Positions 23,061-31,302 of a stretch of DNA of 40,615 bases are shown here, in pieces. Origin of the DNA: a virus. Location of the stretch: the IMG/VR virus record IMGVR_UViG_3300005608_000012, positions 1 through 40,615 of that record, one strand, 5' to 3'. The notes beneath the pieces are model-generated. The model had not been told where the DNA came from and ran no database searches. It saw nothing but the letters and a program-made list of their open reading frames with translations. The position numbers were made by a program, and so were the translations under genes. Numbering within the stretch: the first letter of the stretch is position 1; every line of letters begins with the position of its first letter.

Positions 23061-24248
23061 ATGAAGAACACTCACCTCGAACATTTAGAAGACGATATAC
23101 TCAACAATGGGTCTAATGGTGGTAGAAATGCTATCAAGATTCTAAGAGAGTTAGGTCTTATGTTAACAGAACCACATTCCAATATACGAATTACTACCAA
23201 ATGGGATGGTGCACCTGCTATTGTATGTGGACAACATCCTACTACAGGAAAATTTTTTGTTGGAACAAAAGCAGTATTTAATAAAGGAACACCAAAGATT
23301 TGTAGAAGTAATACTGATATAGACACATACTATGCAGGTCAACTAGCAGATAAACTTAAGGTTTGTTTAGAATATTTACCTAAGTTAGGTATTAAAGGTG
23401 TCGTGCAAGGCGACTTACTTTTTTATAATGATGTGGTCACTAGAAAAGTAAATGGTGAATCTTGTTATGTGTTTACACCTAATACTATTACCTATGCTGT
23501 ACCTGTAAAGAGTGATATGGGTAAGAAAATTAGAACCTCAAAGATGGGTATCGTATTCCATACAAAGTATAGCGGTGGTGATGGCACAGTTAGAGATATG
23601 AAAGCATCTTTTGGTGTGAATACATCTTCTATGAAGAGTAATGACGTAGCAGTATTCTCATCTAATTTTACAGATGCAACAGGTGCTTCTACATTTGATA
23701 GACCTACATTATCTAAGTTTATCTCAGCAACAAACCGTGCAGAAGGTTCTTTGAAACAAGCATCACAATTTTTAGATATTCTAGGACAGACAGGTAGTGG
23801 TAAATTTTTACTATCAGAAGTGTTTAAATTGTTTTTTAATAGTTACATTAAAAAAGGTGTAAAGTTTTCTAGTACAGCAGATGTATCTAATGCTTTTGAA
23901 AAATTTTATATGGGAGCATTGCAAAAAGAAATTGATGCAAAGAAAACAGAAGCGACAAAGAATAAATATAAACAGATACAACTGGATGGTCTAAAGTTTA
24001 TCAAAACTAATGCACGACCGATATATATGACAGTAGCATCTTATATGAATTTAACAGAATGTAAGATGTATATTGTTCGTCAGTTATCAAAAGTAAATAC
24101 TATTGGTACTTACATCAAAACTGACAATGGTTATCGTGTTACAGCACCAGAAGGTTTTGTAGCAATTAAATCTGGTTCCGCTATAAAGTTAGTTGACCGA
24201 CTAGAGTTTAGTAAAACTAACTTTAATATAGAAAAGAACTGGGGTTGA
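23061..24248 (+). CDS. ligase-like nucleotidyltransferase superfamily protein (DUF6267-like)
   Basis: A 395-residue protein carrying what look like the motifs of covalent nucleotidyltransferases (DNA/RNA ligases, capping enzymes). Motif I is TKWDGAPAIV, with K47 as the candidate AMP acceptor. A motif III-like strand is GVVQGDLLFYND (about 113-124). Motif IV is EGFVAIK (364-370) and motif V IKLVD (375-379). The order fits, but a helical insert of about 150 residues separates motifs III and IV, which is unusual. A ligase role, for example RNA or DNA repair, is inferred. It lies directly after the nuclease-like gene and before a nucleotidylyltransferase-domain protein. Confidence 0.55.
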   Translation: MKNTHLEHLEDDILNNGSNGGRNAIKILRELGLMLTEPHSNIRITTKWDGAPAIVCGQHPTTGKFFVGTKAVFNKGTPKICRSNTDIDTYYAGQLADKLKVCLEYLPKLGIKGVVQGDLLFYNDVVTRKVNGESCYVFTPNTITYAVPVKSDMGKKIRTSKMGIVFHTKYSGGDGTVRDMKASFGVNTSSMKSNDVAVFSSNFTDATGASTFDRPTLSKFISATNRAEGSLKQASQFLDILGQTGSGKFLLSEVFKLFFNSYIKKGVKFSSTADVSNAFEKFYMGALQKEIDAKKTEATKNKYKQIQLDGLKFIKTNARPIYMTVASYMNLTECKMYIVRQLSKVNTIGTYIKTDNGYRVTAPEGFVAIKSGSAIKLVDRLEFSKTNFNIEKNWG

Positions 24249-24254
24249 TAAATA
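24248..24254 (+). promoter_or_regulatory. T4-late-promoter-like motif (ATAAATA)
   Basis: GATAAATAG directly follows and overlaps the stop of the ligase-like gene and ends six bases before ATG 24260. Initiation a few bases downstream would give an almost leaderless mRNA. That is unusual and could mean the true start lies further downstream or that the box is fortuitous. Confidence 0.4.
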
Positions 24255-24259
24255 GTATT

Positions 24260-25411
24260 ATGAAATTTAAGCAATTCCTATCAGAAGCACGTACTGTTGC
24301 AGGAGAAGCAGCAGCGAAACGAGGTCTCCAACACGTTGGTCACGGTTACTATGCTGATCGCACAGGTAACATTGTGGCAAAATCAGAAGGTGGTGAAAGA
24401 TTAGTTACAGTATCTCGTGATGAAGCAGAACAGGCACGAGCAGGTGCTGAAGAAGGTGCTGCTGAACAAGAAGGTAACGATTCAGTAAACGATCTTGGAA
24501 ACATTGCAATTACTTTTGGGAGGTTCAATCCTCCTACTGTGGGTCACGAAAAACTTTTATCCAAAGTTGCGGAGTCTTCTCAAGGAGGAGAATACAGGAT
24601 TTATCCATCACGTACTGTTGATGCAAAGAAAAATCCGTTGGAACCTGCGGAGAAGATAAACTATCTTAAAAAGATGTTCCCCGACCACGCAGAGGCAATA
24701 CAAAATGATCCTGATAAAGGAAACATTTTCAATGTATTATCTTCTATCAATGAAGAGGGTTACAGTTCAGTAACAATGGTTGTTGGTAGTGATAGGGTAG
24801 CAGAATTTAATGACCTCCTACAAAAATATAATGGTCAAGCATACAACTTTGAAGAACTCAAGGTAGTATCTGGTGGACAAAGAGATCCTGATGCTGAAGG
24901 TGTTGAAGGTATGTCTGCATCTAAGATGCGTGCATTTGCTGCTGAAGGAAACCTAGAAGATTTTGCTAAAGGTATTCCAGGAAAAGATGAATCAGTAGCA
25001 AAACAACTAATGAGTGCAGTACGTAAAGGTATGGGCATTCAAGAAAAAGAGGACGTAGAGATTAAAGAACTCTGGCAGATCGCTCCTAAGTTAGATCTAA
25101 AGAATCTTAGAGAAGCATACGTTCGCAAAAGTATTTTTGATATGGGAACAGTAGTTGAGCACCTAGACACTGGTGTTCAAGGTAAGATTGTTCATCGTGG
25201 AACTAACTATGCAATATTTGAAGACGGTAACGGATGGAGATTCCGTTGTTGGTTAACCTCACTAAATGAGGTAAGAGAAAAACATCATTCTGCTGATGAT
25301 GGGTCAGGAAACGACTGGAAAATAGGAACCGATACCTATAGACAAGCAGTACAGGCAATGACTCCTGGGCAAAGCGTAAAGAAATTTAGCGACTTCCGAA
25401 AGTCTAAATAA
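24260..25411 (+). CDS. HIGH-motif nucleotidylyltransferase domain protein
   Basis: A 383-residue multi-domain protein. Residues 1-80 are an Ala/Glu-rich lead (MKFKQFLSEA start, then GEAAAKRGLQHVGHGYY). Residues 81 to about 250 form a cytidylyltransferase-like domain: ITFGRFNPPTVGHEKLL with the T/HxGH signature at 93-96, an MVVGSDR strand and an SASKMR signature near 218-223. Such domains make NAD, CDP-alcohols or CoA precursors. The C-terminal part (YVRKSIFDMGTVVEHLDTGVQGKIVHRGTNYAIFEDG) looks like a domain appended to other cyanophage proteins. Late-like control suggests the enzyme may be virion-associated. Confidence 0.7.
   Translation: MKFKQFLSEARTVAGEAAAKRGLQHVGHGYYADRTGNIVAKSEGGERLVTVSRDEAEQARAGAEEGAAEQEGNDSVNDLGNIAITFGRFNPPTVGHEKLLSKVAESSQGGEYRIYPSRTVDAKKNPLEPAEKINYLKKMFPDHAEAIQNDPDKGNIFNVLSSINEEGYSSVTMVVGSDRVAEFNDLLQKYNGQAYNFEELKVVSGGQRDPDAEGVEGMSASKMRAFAAEGNLEDFAKGIPGKDESVAKQLMSAVRKGMGIQEKEDVEIKELWQIAPKLDLKNLREAYVRKSIFDMGTVVEHLDTGVQGKIVHRGTNYAIFEDGNGWRFRCWLTSLNEVREKHHSADDGSGNDWKIGTDTYRQAVQAMTPGQSVKKFSDFRKSK
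25404..25410 (+). promoter_or_regulatory. T4-late-promoter-like motif (CTAAATA)
   Basis: TCTAAATAA overlaps the stop of the preceding gene and lies 22 bases before ATG 25433, the same spacing as the box before 8331. Confidence 0.5.
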
Positions 25412-25432
25412 TATCATAGGATAATTAATCAA

Positions 25433-27250
25433 ATGGACCTTAAAACAGCGACAAAACTATTGAAGTATAGTCCTTCAGACGTACAACGTGTCAGATATGT
25501 CGTAGAGTATGCTAATCATAACACCGATAACCCTAGTGAGTATATCGATGTGCATACACACAGCACTGCACAAAAAGAAATAGCACAGATTTTTGTAGAG
25601 ACAGCAAACGCAGCGACACTTAATATGAAACCAAGTGATGCTTCTCCAAAGATTGATACTGTTAAGGAAAAGGAGACTACTGTAGATCCACAGTGCGAGA
25701 ATCAGAGAACTATAAAAGCAAAACCATCAGAAGCATCTGCTAAGACAGAAGAAGTAGAGCACGTAGAAGAGGGCAAAAAACCAGGATTGTGGGATAACGT
25801 TCACGATAAAGATAAAAGAATTAAGGCAGGTTCTGGTGAGAAGAAAGCAAAACCTGGTGATGAAGACTATCCTAAGACATTAAATGTAGAAGAGGTTGAG
25901 AATCTTGATGAGTTGAGTAACAAAACTCTAGGTGGTTACGTTGCTAAAGCATCAAAAGAAGTTCAAGGTCATATGAATTTTAAAAATCCTTCTCCTCGGA
26001 CTAAAAAGATAAAGGATAAACAAATTAAAAAGAGAGTGAGTGGTATGGCAAAAGCGGGTGCTAAGATGGCAGAAGCATACGCTTCTGTATATGAGAAGTA
26101 TGACAATAGATACTCTGATAACACAGGAGAAGAGTCAGCAAAAAAGAAAGCAGCACTTGAAAAGAAAAGAGGAATGAAGTTAGACAATCATCCTCAGTTT
26201 AAGAGAGAAGAGGTGGAGCATATTGAAGAGAAGGATACATCAGTAATGAAAAAGTATCTTGATGATAAAGCAAAGAAGTTAACAAAACAAAGAAACGCAC
26301 AACCTGATCGTTATAAAAATAATCCTGCTTTTGATAGTACTTCACCTAATCCAAAGTACGAGGGAGTATTGTATAGAGTAAAAGAAGCAGTTGATAATTA
26401 TAATGAAGAACTCAAGATGACTAAGAAGGAATATGCTAAGATTCATAAAGACTTCAAGTCAGATGATCCTAAGAATCCTAGAACTACAAAGTACGTTCCA
26501 GGAAAAGGAACTGTATCAATGCCTGTTAAGTTTGTAGAGCATCATCAAAAGGATAAAGATGGTAAGGTAATCGAACACGAAGATACCACACCAGTATCTG
26601 TAGAGGAAGGTCTAAAGCAAGCACGTAAAAACGTGAAAGCATCTAAGTGTTGGGATGGAAAGAAGATTGGCAGTCCTCCAACTAAAATGAAAGGTGGAAA
26701 AGAAGTTCCTAACTGTGTTCCAGAAGAAATAATTAAGTCAACTAAATTTGTTATTTCTGAAACTCCAAAGGGAGATATGGGAAAAGACAGAGCGACTAAA
26801 GTAAAAGATAGATCAGCACGTAGTTATGGTGGATCAGATACTTACGGTGACAAGTATCACCGTCCTATTCGTCGCGAACTTCACCAAGCGAAGAGAGGTG
26901 TCAAGAAGGATAAAGGTCACGTCAATAGACCAAACAAACCAATAAGTAAGTTTGATGATGATAGACAAGGTGGATCTCATTGGCACAATATGGGTCAAGG
27001 TTTAGGGGGTACAAAGAAACACGGTAAGTCTGACTACGATGAACCTTCAAGAAAGAAGGTCAAAAAAGAAAACTATTCTTGGAGAGAAAGAATGAATTTT
27101 GAAGAAGGGATGGCAAGTCCTGAGAAAGGTACTGGTAAGTATTATGTTCAAGGCAAACCTACTGCTATGCAGTTAAAGAAAAGAGAAGAGATTGAGAAAG
27201 TGAAAAAGTATGGTAGTGTGGAAGCATACAATAAAAAAATGAATAAATAA
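25433..27250 (+). CDS. large charged mosaic protein, probably virion-associated
   Basis: A 605-residue, very hydrophilic protein (Lys, Glu, Asp throughout) without membrane segments. It appears to be a chain of small cassettes. These include a GLWDNVHDKDKRIKAGSGEK segment near 117-136, repeated EEVEHxEE linkers (about 106-112 and 258-265), a CWDGKKIG...KGGKEVPNCVPE block near 403-428 and a basic HRPIRRELHQAKRGVKKDK region. I have the impression that such cassettes recur in marine phage proteins. The repeated acidic linkers could be protease-processed, as T4 internal head proteins are by gp21; this is inference. It is under a late-like motif. Confidence 0.6.
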   Translation: MDLKTATKLLKYSPSDVQRVRYVVEYANHNTDNPSEYIDVHTHSTAQKEIAQIFVETANAATLNMKPSDASPKIDTVKEKETTVDPQCENQRTIKAKPSEASAKTEEVEHVEEGKKPGLWDNVHDKDKRIKAGSGEKKAKPGDEDYPKTLNVEEVENLDELSNKTLGGYVAKASKEVQGHMNFKNPSPRTKKIKDKQIKKRVSGMAKAGAKMAEAYASVYEKYDNRYSDNTGEESAKKKAALEKKRGMKLDNHPQFKREEVEHIEEKDTSVMKKYLDDKAKKLTKQRNAQPDRYKNNPAFDSTSPNPKYEGVLYRVKEAVDNYNEELKMTKKEYAKIHKDFKSDDPKNPRTTKYVPGKGTVSMPVKFVEHHQKDKDGKVIEHEDTTPVSVEEGLKQARKNVKASKCWDGKKIGSPPTKMKGGKEVPNCVPEEIIKSTKFVISETPKGDMGKDRATKVKDRSARSYGGSDTYGDKYHRPIRRELHQAKRGVKKDKGHVNRPNKPISKFDDDRQGGSHWHNMGQGLGGTKKHGKSDYDEPSRKKVKKENYSWRERMNFEEGMASPEKGTGKYYVQGKPTAMQLKKREEIEKVKKYGSVEAYNKKMNK

Positions 27251-27251
27251 A

Positions 27252-27707
27252 ATGGAACTCTCTGAAAAGAAATCTAAGATTTTAGTAAACCCAAAGAAAT
27301 CTGATCTAATGAAAGAATCTATTCGCGAAATGCTTCGTCTTGAAGTACAAAACCTACAAGAGAAAGCAAAGAAAACACTTGATCCTGTAGGAAAAGAGGA
27401 CAAGGACATCGACAACGACGGTGATCACGACAAAGATGATAAGTATCTTCTTAACAGAAGAAAGACTATATCAAAAGCAATGGGTAAGAAGACTCATATC
27501 TGTGCAAAGATGGCAGAGCACGCTGATTATGGTCTTGTAACTACAATCCCAGAGCATCACACTCTAGTTGAGATGGAAGAACCAGATGATCAGGGTAACA
27601 CTCACTACGTATCACACTATGACATCGTAGACAAGGGTGGAAGAATCTATGAGAACGTAGCAGTAGAAGATTTAGAAGTATTAGTATCCGAAGCACACAA
27701 TCATTGA
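27252..27707 (+). CDS. acidic protein with EF-hand-like loop, probably virion-associated
   Basis: A 151-residue protein. After a helical N-terminus (ESIREMLRLEVQNLQEKAKK) comes DKDIDNDGDHDKDDKYL at about 50-66, which resembles an EF-hand/dockerin calcium loop (alternating Asp at 1, 3, 5). RRKTISKAMGKK follows. The C-terminal 70 residues form a beta-rich domain (THYVSHYDIVDKGGRIYENVAVEDLEVLV). It starts one base after the stop of the mosaic protein and shares its style, so the two probably belong to the same assembly. Calcium binding is a structural guess. Confidence 0.6.
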   Translation: MELSEKKSKILVNPKKSDLMKESIREMLRLEVQNLQEKAKKTLDPVGKEDKDIDNDGDHDKDDKYLLNRRKTISKAMGKKTHICAKMAEHADYGLVTTIPEHHTLVEMEEPDDQGNTHYVSHYDIVDKGGRIYENVAVEDLEVLVSEAHNH

Positions 27708-27743
27708 TGTATATATAGGGTAGGTACCTTATTCTTTATTAAA

Positions 27744-27950
27744 ATGATTGGTTCAGTTTCAAGTTTTCTCTTACCCTTTGCGAAGAGTATTATAGAGAAA
27801 GCAATCGCTAAAATCCCTGATGATGCAGAACTTGGTGATAAACTCATCGACATCTGTTTAGTCATCATCGGTAAAGCAGTCAAAATGACTAAAACACAAG
27901 CAGATGATAAGTTGTTTGAGCAAGTCTCAGCAGCAATCAAAGCAAGATAA
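27744..27950 (+). CDS. small amphipathic helical protein, unknown function
   Basis: A 68-residue protein with a hydrophobic N-terminal helix (MIGSVSSFLLPFAKSIIEKAIAKIP) and a second helix LIDICLVIIGKAVKMTK. No Shine-Dalgarno sequence is evident in the AT-rich leader. It is followed by a strong terminator at 27954. The composition is compatible with membrane association, and it recalls small proteins near structural genes in other cyanophages, but no function is known to me. Confidence 0.6.
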   Translation: MIGSVSSFLLPFAKSIIEKAIAKIPDDAELGDKLIDICLVIIGKAVKMTKTQADDKLFEQVSAAIKAR

Positions 27951-27953
27951 ACG

Positions 27954-27977
27954 AAGGAGGGCACACCCCTCCTTTTT
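27954..27977 (+). terminator. intrinsic terminator
   Basis: AAGGAGGG (27954-27961) pairs with CCCTCCTT (27967-27974) around a five-base loop and is followed by T residues. It closes the 22160-27950 transcription unit just before a perfect late promoter box. Confidence 0.85.
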
Positions 27978-27979
27978 AT

Positions 27980-27987
27980 TATAAATA
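27980..27987 (+). promoter_or_regulatory. T4-type late promoter TATAAATA
   Basis: An exact TATAAATA, the T4 late promoter consensus, directly after a terminator and 36 bases upstream of ATG 28024. This is the best-supported late promoter in the window and fits the virion-type product downstream. Confidence 0.7.
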
Positions 27988-28023
27988 AATAATAGGAAAC
28001 ACAATGTTCTTGGAGAATAACTA

Positions 28024-28812
28024 ATGGCGATCTATGGTAAGATTGACGCTGCTGCATTTACACAGAACATTAGCGTCACTAATGGCGACGCTACTGTAAC
28101 GAAAAATGCTGCTGATAGCGTAGTCCCAGGTGACGTACTAGAAATTTCTAGCGTTGCATATATTGTTAAACAGGTAACTAGCACTACTGCTATAGAGTTA
28201 CATAAAGCATATGCAGGATCAACTGCAACAGTTACTGCATCAAGCGTAATTAAAAGAACCCCACCAAAAGCGGTTGCAGAATTTGTAATCAAAGGTGGAG
28301 ATAGTATCACTGACTATCAATTAGTATTTGTAGATACAACAGAAGATGGAATTGCATCTAACAAATCTCGTGGTATAGACGGACCAGGATGGTGGTTGTA
28401 TAGAACATACAATACAGCACAAGGAACCACACGTCATAAAGCAGAGAAACTTGCTGCACTAAGAGTAGCAGCAGGAACATCAGGTGATATGGCAGACGAG
28501 ACAGTAGTAGCAGACGTACTTGAGACTATTACTATCGGTACACAACCTTCTAACCAGACCTCATCTAGTGGTGCTGCAACATTCACAGTTGCTGCAACTG
28601 TTGATCAGTCAGGTACAATCACATATCAGTGGCAGAAGAGAACTGCTAGTGGTACTAGATTTGCTGACGTAAGTGGTGCTACAAGTGCATCTCTTGTATT
28701 GTCTGGACAACTTGCTGCTAATGATGGTGACTCATACAGAGTTAAAGTTAACAGTAGCAAAGGTGCTAAAGAGGTAGTAAGTTCTATCGCAACTCTATCA
28801 TTTGGTAGTTAA
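28024..28812 (+). CDS. virion structural protein with C-terminal Ig-like domain
   Basis: A 262-residue protein. Residues 1-165 form a beta-rich domain starting AIYGKIDAAAFTQNISVTNGDATVTKN. Residues about 171-262 (TIGTQPSNQTSSSGAATFTVAAT, ITYQWQKRT, ATSASLVLSG, DSYRVKVNSS) show the paired Trp/Tyr strand pattern of the Ig-like domains displayed on many phage virions. Such domains can bind carbohydrates or polymers and help adsorption. A perfect late promoter box and a GGAG upstream of the ATG support late expression as a structural or decorating protein. Confidence 0.75.
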   Translation: MAIYGKIDAAAFTQNISVTNGDATVTKNAADSVVPGDVLEISSVAYIVKQVTSTTAIELHKAYAGSTATVTASSVIKRTPPKAVAEFVIKGGDSITDYQLVFVDTTEDGIASNKSRGIDGPGWWLYRTYNTAQGTTRHKAEKLAALRVAAGTSGDMADETVVADVLETITIGTQPSNQTSSSGAATFTVAATVDQSGTITYQWQKRTASGTRFADVSGATSASLVLSGQLAANDGDSYRVKVNSSKGAKEVVSSIATLSFGS

Positions 28813-28829
28813 TTAAATTATAATTCGTT

Positions 28830-29204
28830 ATGAATTTTTCAGTGTTAACGAACGACAACTATATGTTGTTCGCTATGAAGCATTATGACAATCCCCAGTC
28901 TGTAACTTACGATGATTTCCAAGAAGATATGATGAGGTTTAAGTATCTCAAACGTCTTTTTGGCAGATATGTTAAGTCTGGGGTATTGCGTAATCATTTG
29001 ATCTTAAATCATTTGATTGTATTGTTTAATGTGTTTGGTGAAGCAGCAATACCTTTATTGATTTTTAAAATTGAGATGGAGTATTGGTCTATTATGAAAT
29101 CTTATCTATTATATCTGAATAGATTAGATCCGAATGGTGGCAATGGTATTCTTGATGAGATAATCATTGACGCTGAAGTTACATCACAGTTGAGTAAACT
29201 CTAA
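28830..29204 (+). CDS. conserved helical phage protein, DUF7207-like, unknown function
   Basis: A 124-residue protein with the pattern NFSVLTNDNYMLFAMKHYDNPQ, a middle FKYLKRLFGRYVKSGVL and a hydrophobic RNHLILNHLIVLFNVFGEAA stretch. A WSIMKSYLLYLN segment follows. I recognise this as a family widespread in marine and other myophages, usually annotated as hypothetical. It is predicted to be all-helical and possibly capsid- or tail-assembly-related by context. It lies 17 bases after the Ig-like gene and shares its last base with the next start. Confidence 0.65.
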   Translation: MNFSVLTNDNYMLFAMKHYDNPQSVTYDDFQEDMMRFKYLKRLFGRYVKSGVLRNHLILNHLIVLFNVFGEAAIPLLIFKIEMEYWSIMKSYLLYLNRLDPNGGNGILDEIIIDAEVTSQLSKL

Positions 29205-29911
29205 TGCCCGCAGTATCAGTAGCACAACGTAGATTTATGGGGATGGTCAGAGCAGTCCAGAAGGGCGAGATGTCTGCACCATCGAAAGAGATTGCGTCTG
29301 CTGCTAAAGGTATGAAAAAGACTGATGTAAAGAAGTTCGCCTCTACTAAAGAGAAAGAACTACCTATGGTGAAAGAATATATGGTTGGGTATGGTGCTGT
29401 TGTATCGTCAGCAAGACCTGGATCTACCAGTCATAGTGATGCGAAAGGAAAGTATGTTGCTAAGACAGAGAAGAAAAAGAAAACTGTCAAAGAAGAAGGT
29501 GCTCCTACTATGAGCACAGGTTCTACTGCACAAGCAGCGGGATTCTCTGGTGACTCTGATCCTAATGGTCCTACAGCAGGACTAGATGAACCTTTAGGTG
29601 GTGTTGGTAGACCAGTTAAAGGTAGAAGGTTTAAATGTAAAACCAAAAAGAATGGAACCATCAAGTGTGGTCCTTCTACTACTAAAGAAAGTTATACTAG
29701 AAATGAGGGGAGATACTTTCCTTTCAAAGTAGAGTTCACTGAGTTTGAGGGAGAGACAGATTTTGTATTCTATGGTCGTAGTGTCTCTGATGTGAGACTA
29801 CGTTTGAGGTCTATATACAGACCAGAAAAGTTTGATAAGATCAAAATCACCCGTCTAACACCTTCTACTGTGTTAAAATATTACTGGGATAAGCGTCAAG
29901 GAGCAATGTAG
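29204..29911 (+). CDS. DUF3008-domain protein with extra C-terminal domain
   Basis: A 235-residue protein. Residues 1-55 match the DUF3008 pattern (PAVSVAQRRFMGMVRAVQKGE, then KGMKKTDVKKFASTKEKELP). A low-complexity Ser/Gly/Lys/Glu linker runs to about 130, and a beta-rich C-terminal domain lies at about 160-235 (RYFPFKVEFTEFEGETDFVFYG). The three-part composition resembles the nearby mosaic protein at 25433. Function is unknown; the context suggests a minor virion component. It joins neighbours by one-base overlaps. Confidence 0.65.
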   Translation: MPAVSVAQRRFMGMVRAVQKGEMSAPSKEIASAAKGMKKTDVKKFASTKEKELPMVKEYMVGYGAVVSSARPGSTSHSDAKGKYVAKTEKKKKTVKEEGAPTMSTGSTAQAAGFSGDSDPNGPTAGLDEPLGGVGRPVKGRRFKCKTKKNGTIKCGPSTTKESYTRNEGRYFPFKVEFTEFEGETDFVFYGRSVSDVRLRLRSIYRPEKFDKIKITRLTPSTVLKYYWDKRQGAM

Positions 29912-30291
29912 TGTCTGATATTAATTCAGCGATAATAGAAAGACTAGAAAAAGTTGTAGATACCCTTCAAGAGAACTCTGTAAAGATGGGTCAACTGCTT
30001 GCGGTTCATAATGAGAAGTTAGATAAGCAAGATAAGATTGATCAAGTTCTATTCGAGAAGGTAGATAGACTACACGCTGATGTGACCAGAGAAACAAACT
30101 CTATCAAGAAAGGATGCGAGAGAGATATTAGGATGGTAGATGATAGACTCAGGTTAATGGAAAAGAAGATGTGGAGTATCTTTGGTGCTCTTAGTATTAT
30201 TTCTTTTCTTGTAAGTCCAGTTGGACAGAAAGTGATACAACCAATGTTGACAACTCAGACAAATACGAGTAATATAGAAGTCATTCCATAA
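29911..30291 (+). CDS. coiled-coil protein with C-terminal membrane anchor, unknown function
   Basis: A 126-residue protein from GTG 29911, with AAGGAG seven bases upstream. Residues 5-85 form a long heptad-like coiled coil (IIERLEKVVDTLQENSVKMGQLL; DKIDQVLFEKVDRLHADV). A transmembrane helix lies at about 87-105 (MWSIFGALSIISFLVSPVG), followed by a short tail. The topology resembles spanin-like or holin-accessory proteins and also hemolysin XhlA-type phage proteins, but no motif settles it. Confidence 0.65.
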   Translation: MSDINSAIIERLEKVVDTLQENSVKMGQLLAVHNEKLDKQDKIDQVLFEKVDRLHADVTRETNSIKKGCERDIRMVDDRLRLMEKKMWSIFGALSIISFLVSPVGQKVIQPMLTTQTNTSNIEVIP

Positions 30292-30303
30292 AAATCTTTT
30301 GTA

Positions 30304-31302
30304 ATGAGTTATGTTGATGTCAAGTATGCACGTCTTGTAGGCGGTCGTCTTGACAACTTCAAGGAAAAGAAGACAAACCTATACAATTTTAGATGCCCTT
30401 ATTGCGGAGACTCACAGAAACATAAGTCTAAAGCAAGAGGGTATTTTTTCGTCAAAGGTTCTGACTTTATATTCAAGTGTCACAACTGTGGTGTTGGTAG
30501 AACTCTTGGAAATTTCTTGAAAGATCACGCACGAGACTTGTACGATCAGTTTGTTTTAGAAAGATATAAGATGGGATTGACAGGTAAAAGTACAAGGGTT
30601 GCTGAACCAAAATTTACGAGTGTTCAAACCAAACCAATCTTTAATACAGGTACTAAGATTCCAAAAATCTCAGACCTAAATAAAGAACACCCTGCAAGAT
30701 CTTATCTTGAATCTAGAAATATTAATGGAGACAAACTTGATAGAATATTCTATGCAGAGAACTTTAAAGCGTTTGTTAACAAGTACAAACATACCTTTGA
30801 TGATCTGCAAAAAGATAGTCCAAGGATTATAATACCACTCATAGACCAAAGTGGAAAATGGTTTGGAGTGCAAGGAAGATCACTTCTACCTGACTCAAAA
30901 CTAAGATACATTACTATTATTTTCGATGAAACAAAACAAAAAGTCTTTGGTCTCGACACAATCGATAGCAGCAAGACAGTCTACATCGTGGAAGGACCGT
31001 TTGATTCCCTCTTCTTGGAAAACTGCGTTGCTATGTGCGGGTCCGATCTTGATCCTAGGTCGTTTGGTTGGAGCGATTGTGTTTGGGTTTTTGATAATGA
31101 ACCACGCAACAAACAAATCACCAACCGAATCTCAAATACAATCTCTAGAGGTGATAAGGTCGTCGTCTGGAACAACTCCATAAAAGAAAAAGATGTCAAC
31201 GATATGATTCTATCTGGACATAACGTTCAAAGTATAGTAGAATCAAACACCTACTCAGGGTTAACAGCACAAGTTAAATTTCAAAACTGGAAAAAAGTAT
31301 GA
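30304..31302 (+). CDS. 61: gp61 DNA primase
   Basis: A 332-residue primase matching T4 gp61 (342 residues), which makes short RNA primers for lagging-strand synthesis in complex with gp41. An N-terminal zinc ribbon is visible with C31, C34, C59 and C62 (CPYC and CHNC). The Toprim active site contains VEGPFDSLF near residue 228 and a later DNE (VFDNEP). The four-base overlap with nrdA links it to nucleotide synthesis genes. Confidence 0.93.
   Translation: MSYVDVKYARLVGGRLDNFKEKKTNLYNFRCPYCGDSQKHKSKARGYFFVKGSDFIFKCHNCGVGRTLGNFLKDHARDLYDQFVLERYKMGLTGKSTRVAEPKFTSVQTKPIFNTGTKIPKISDLNKEHPARSYLESRNINGDKLDRIFYAENFKAFVNKYKHTFDDLQKDSPRIIIPLIDQSGKWFGVQGRSLLPDSKLRYITIIFDETKQKVFGLDTIDSSKTVYIVEGPFDSLFLENCVAMCGSDLDPRSFGWSDCVWVFDNEPRNKQITNRISNTISRGDKVVVWNNSIKEKDVNDMILSGHNVQSIVESNTYSGLTAQVKFQNWKKV

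Noticed and set aside
27243-27249. ATAAATA as a further late promoter before 27252
   Set aside because: The box ends three bases before the ATG, and its bases encode the last codons and stop of the upstream gene, so a transcript from it would start inside the gene.
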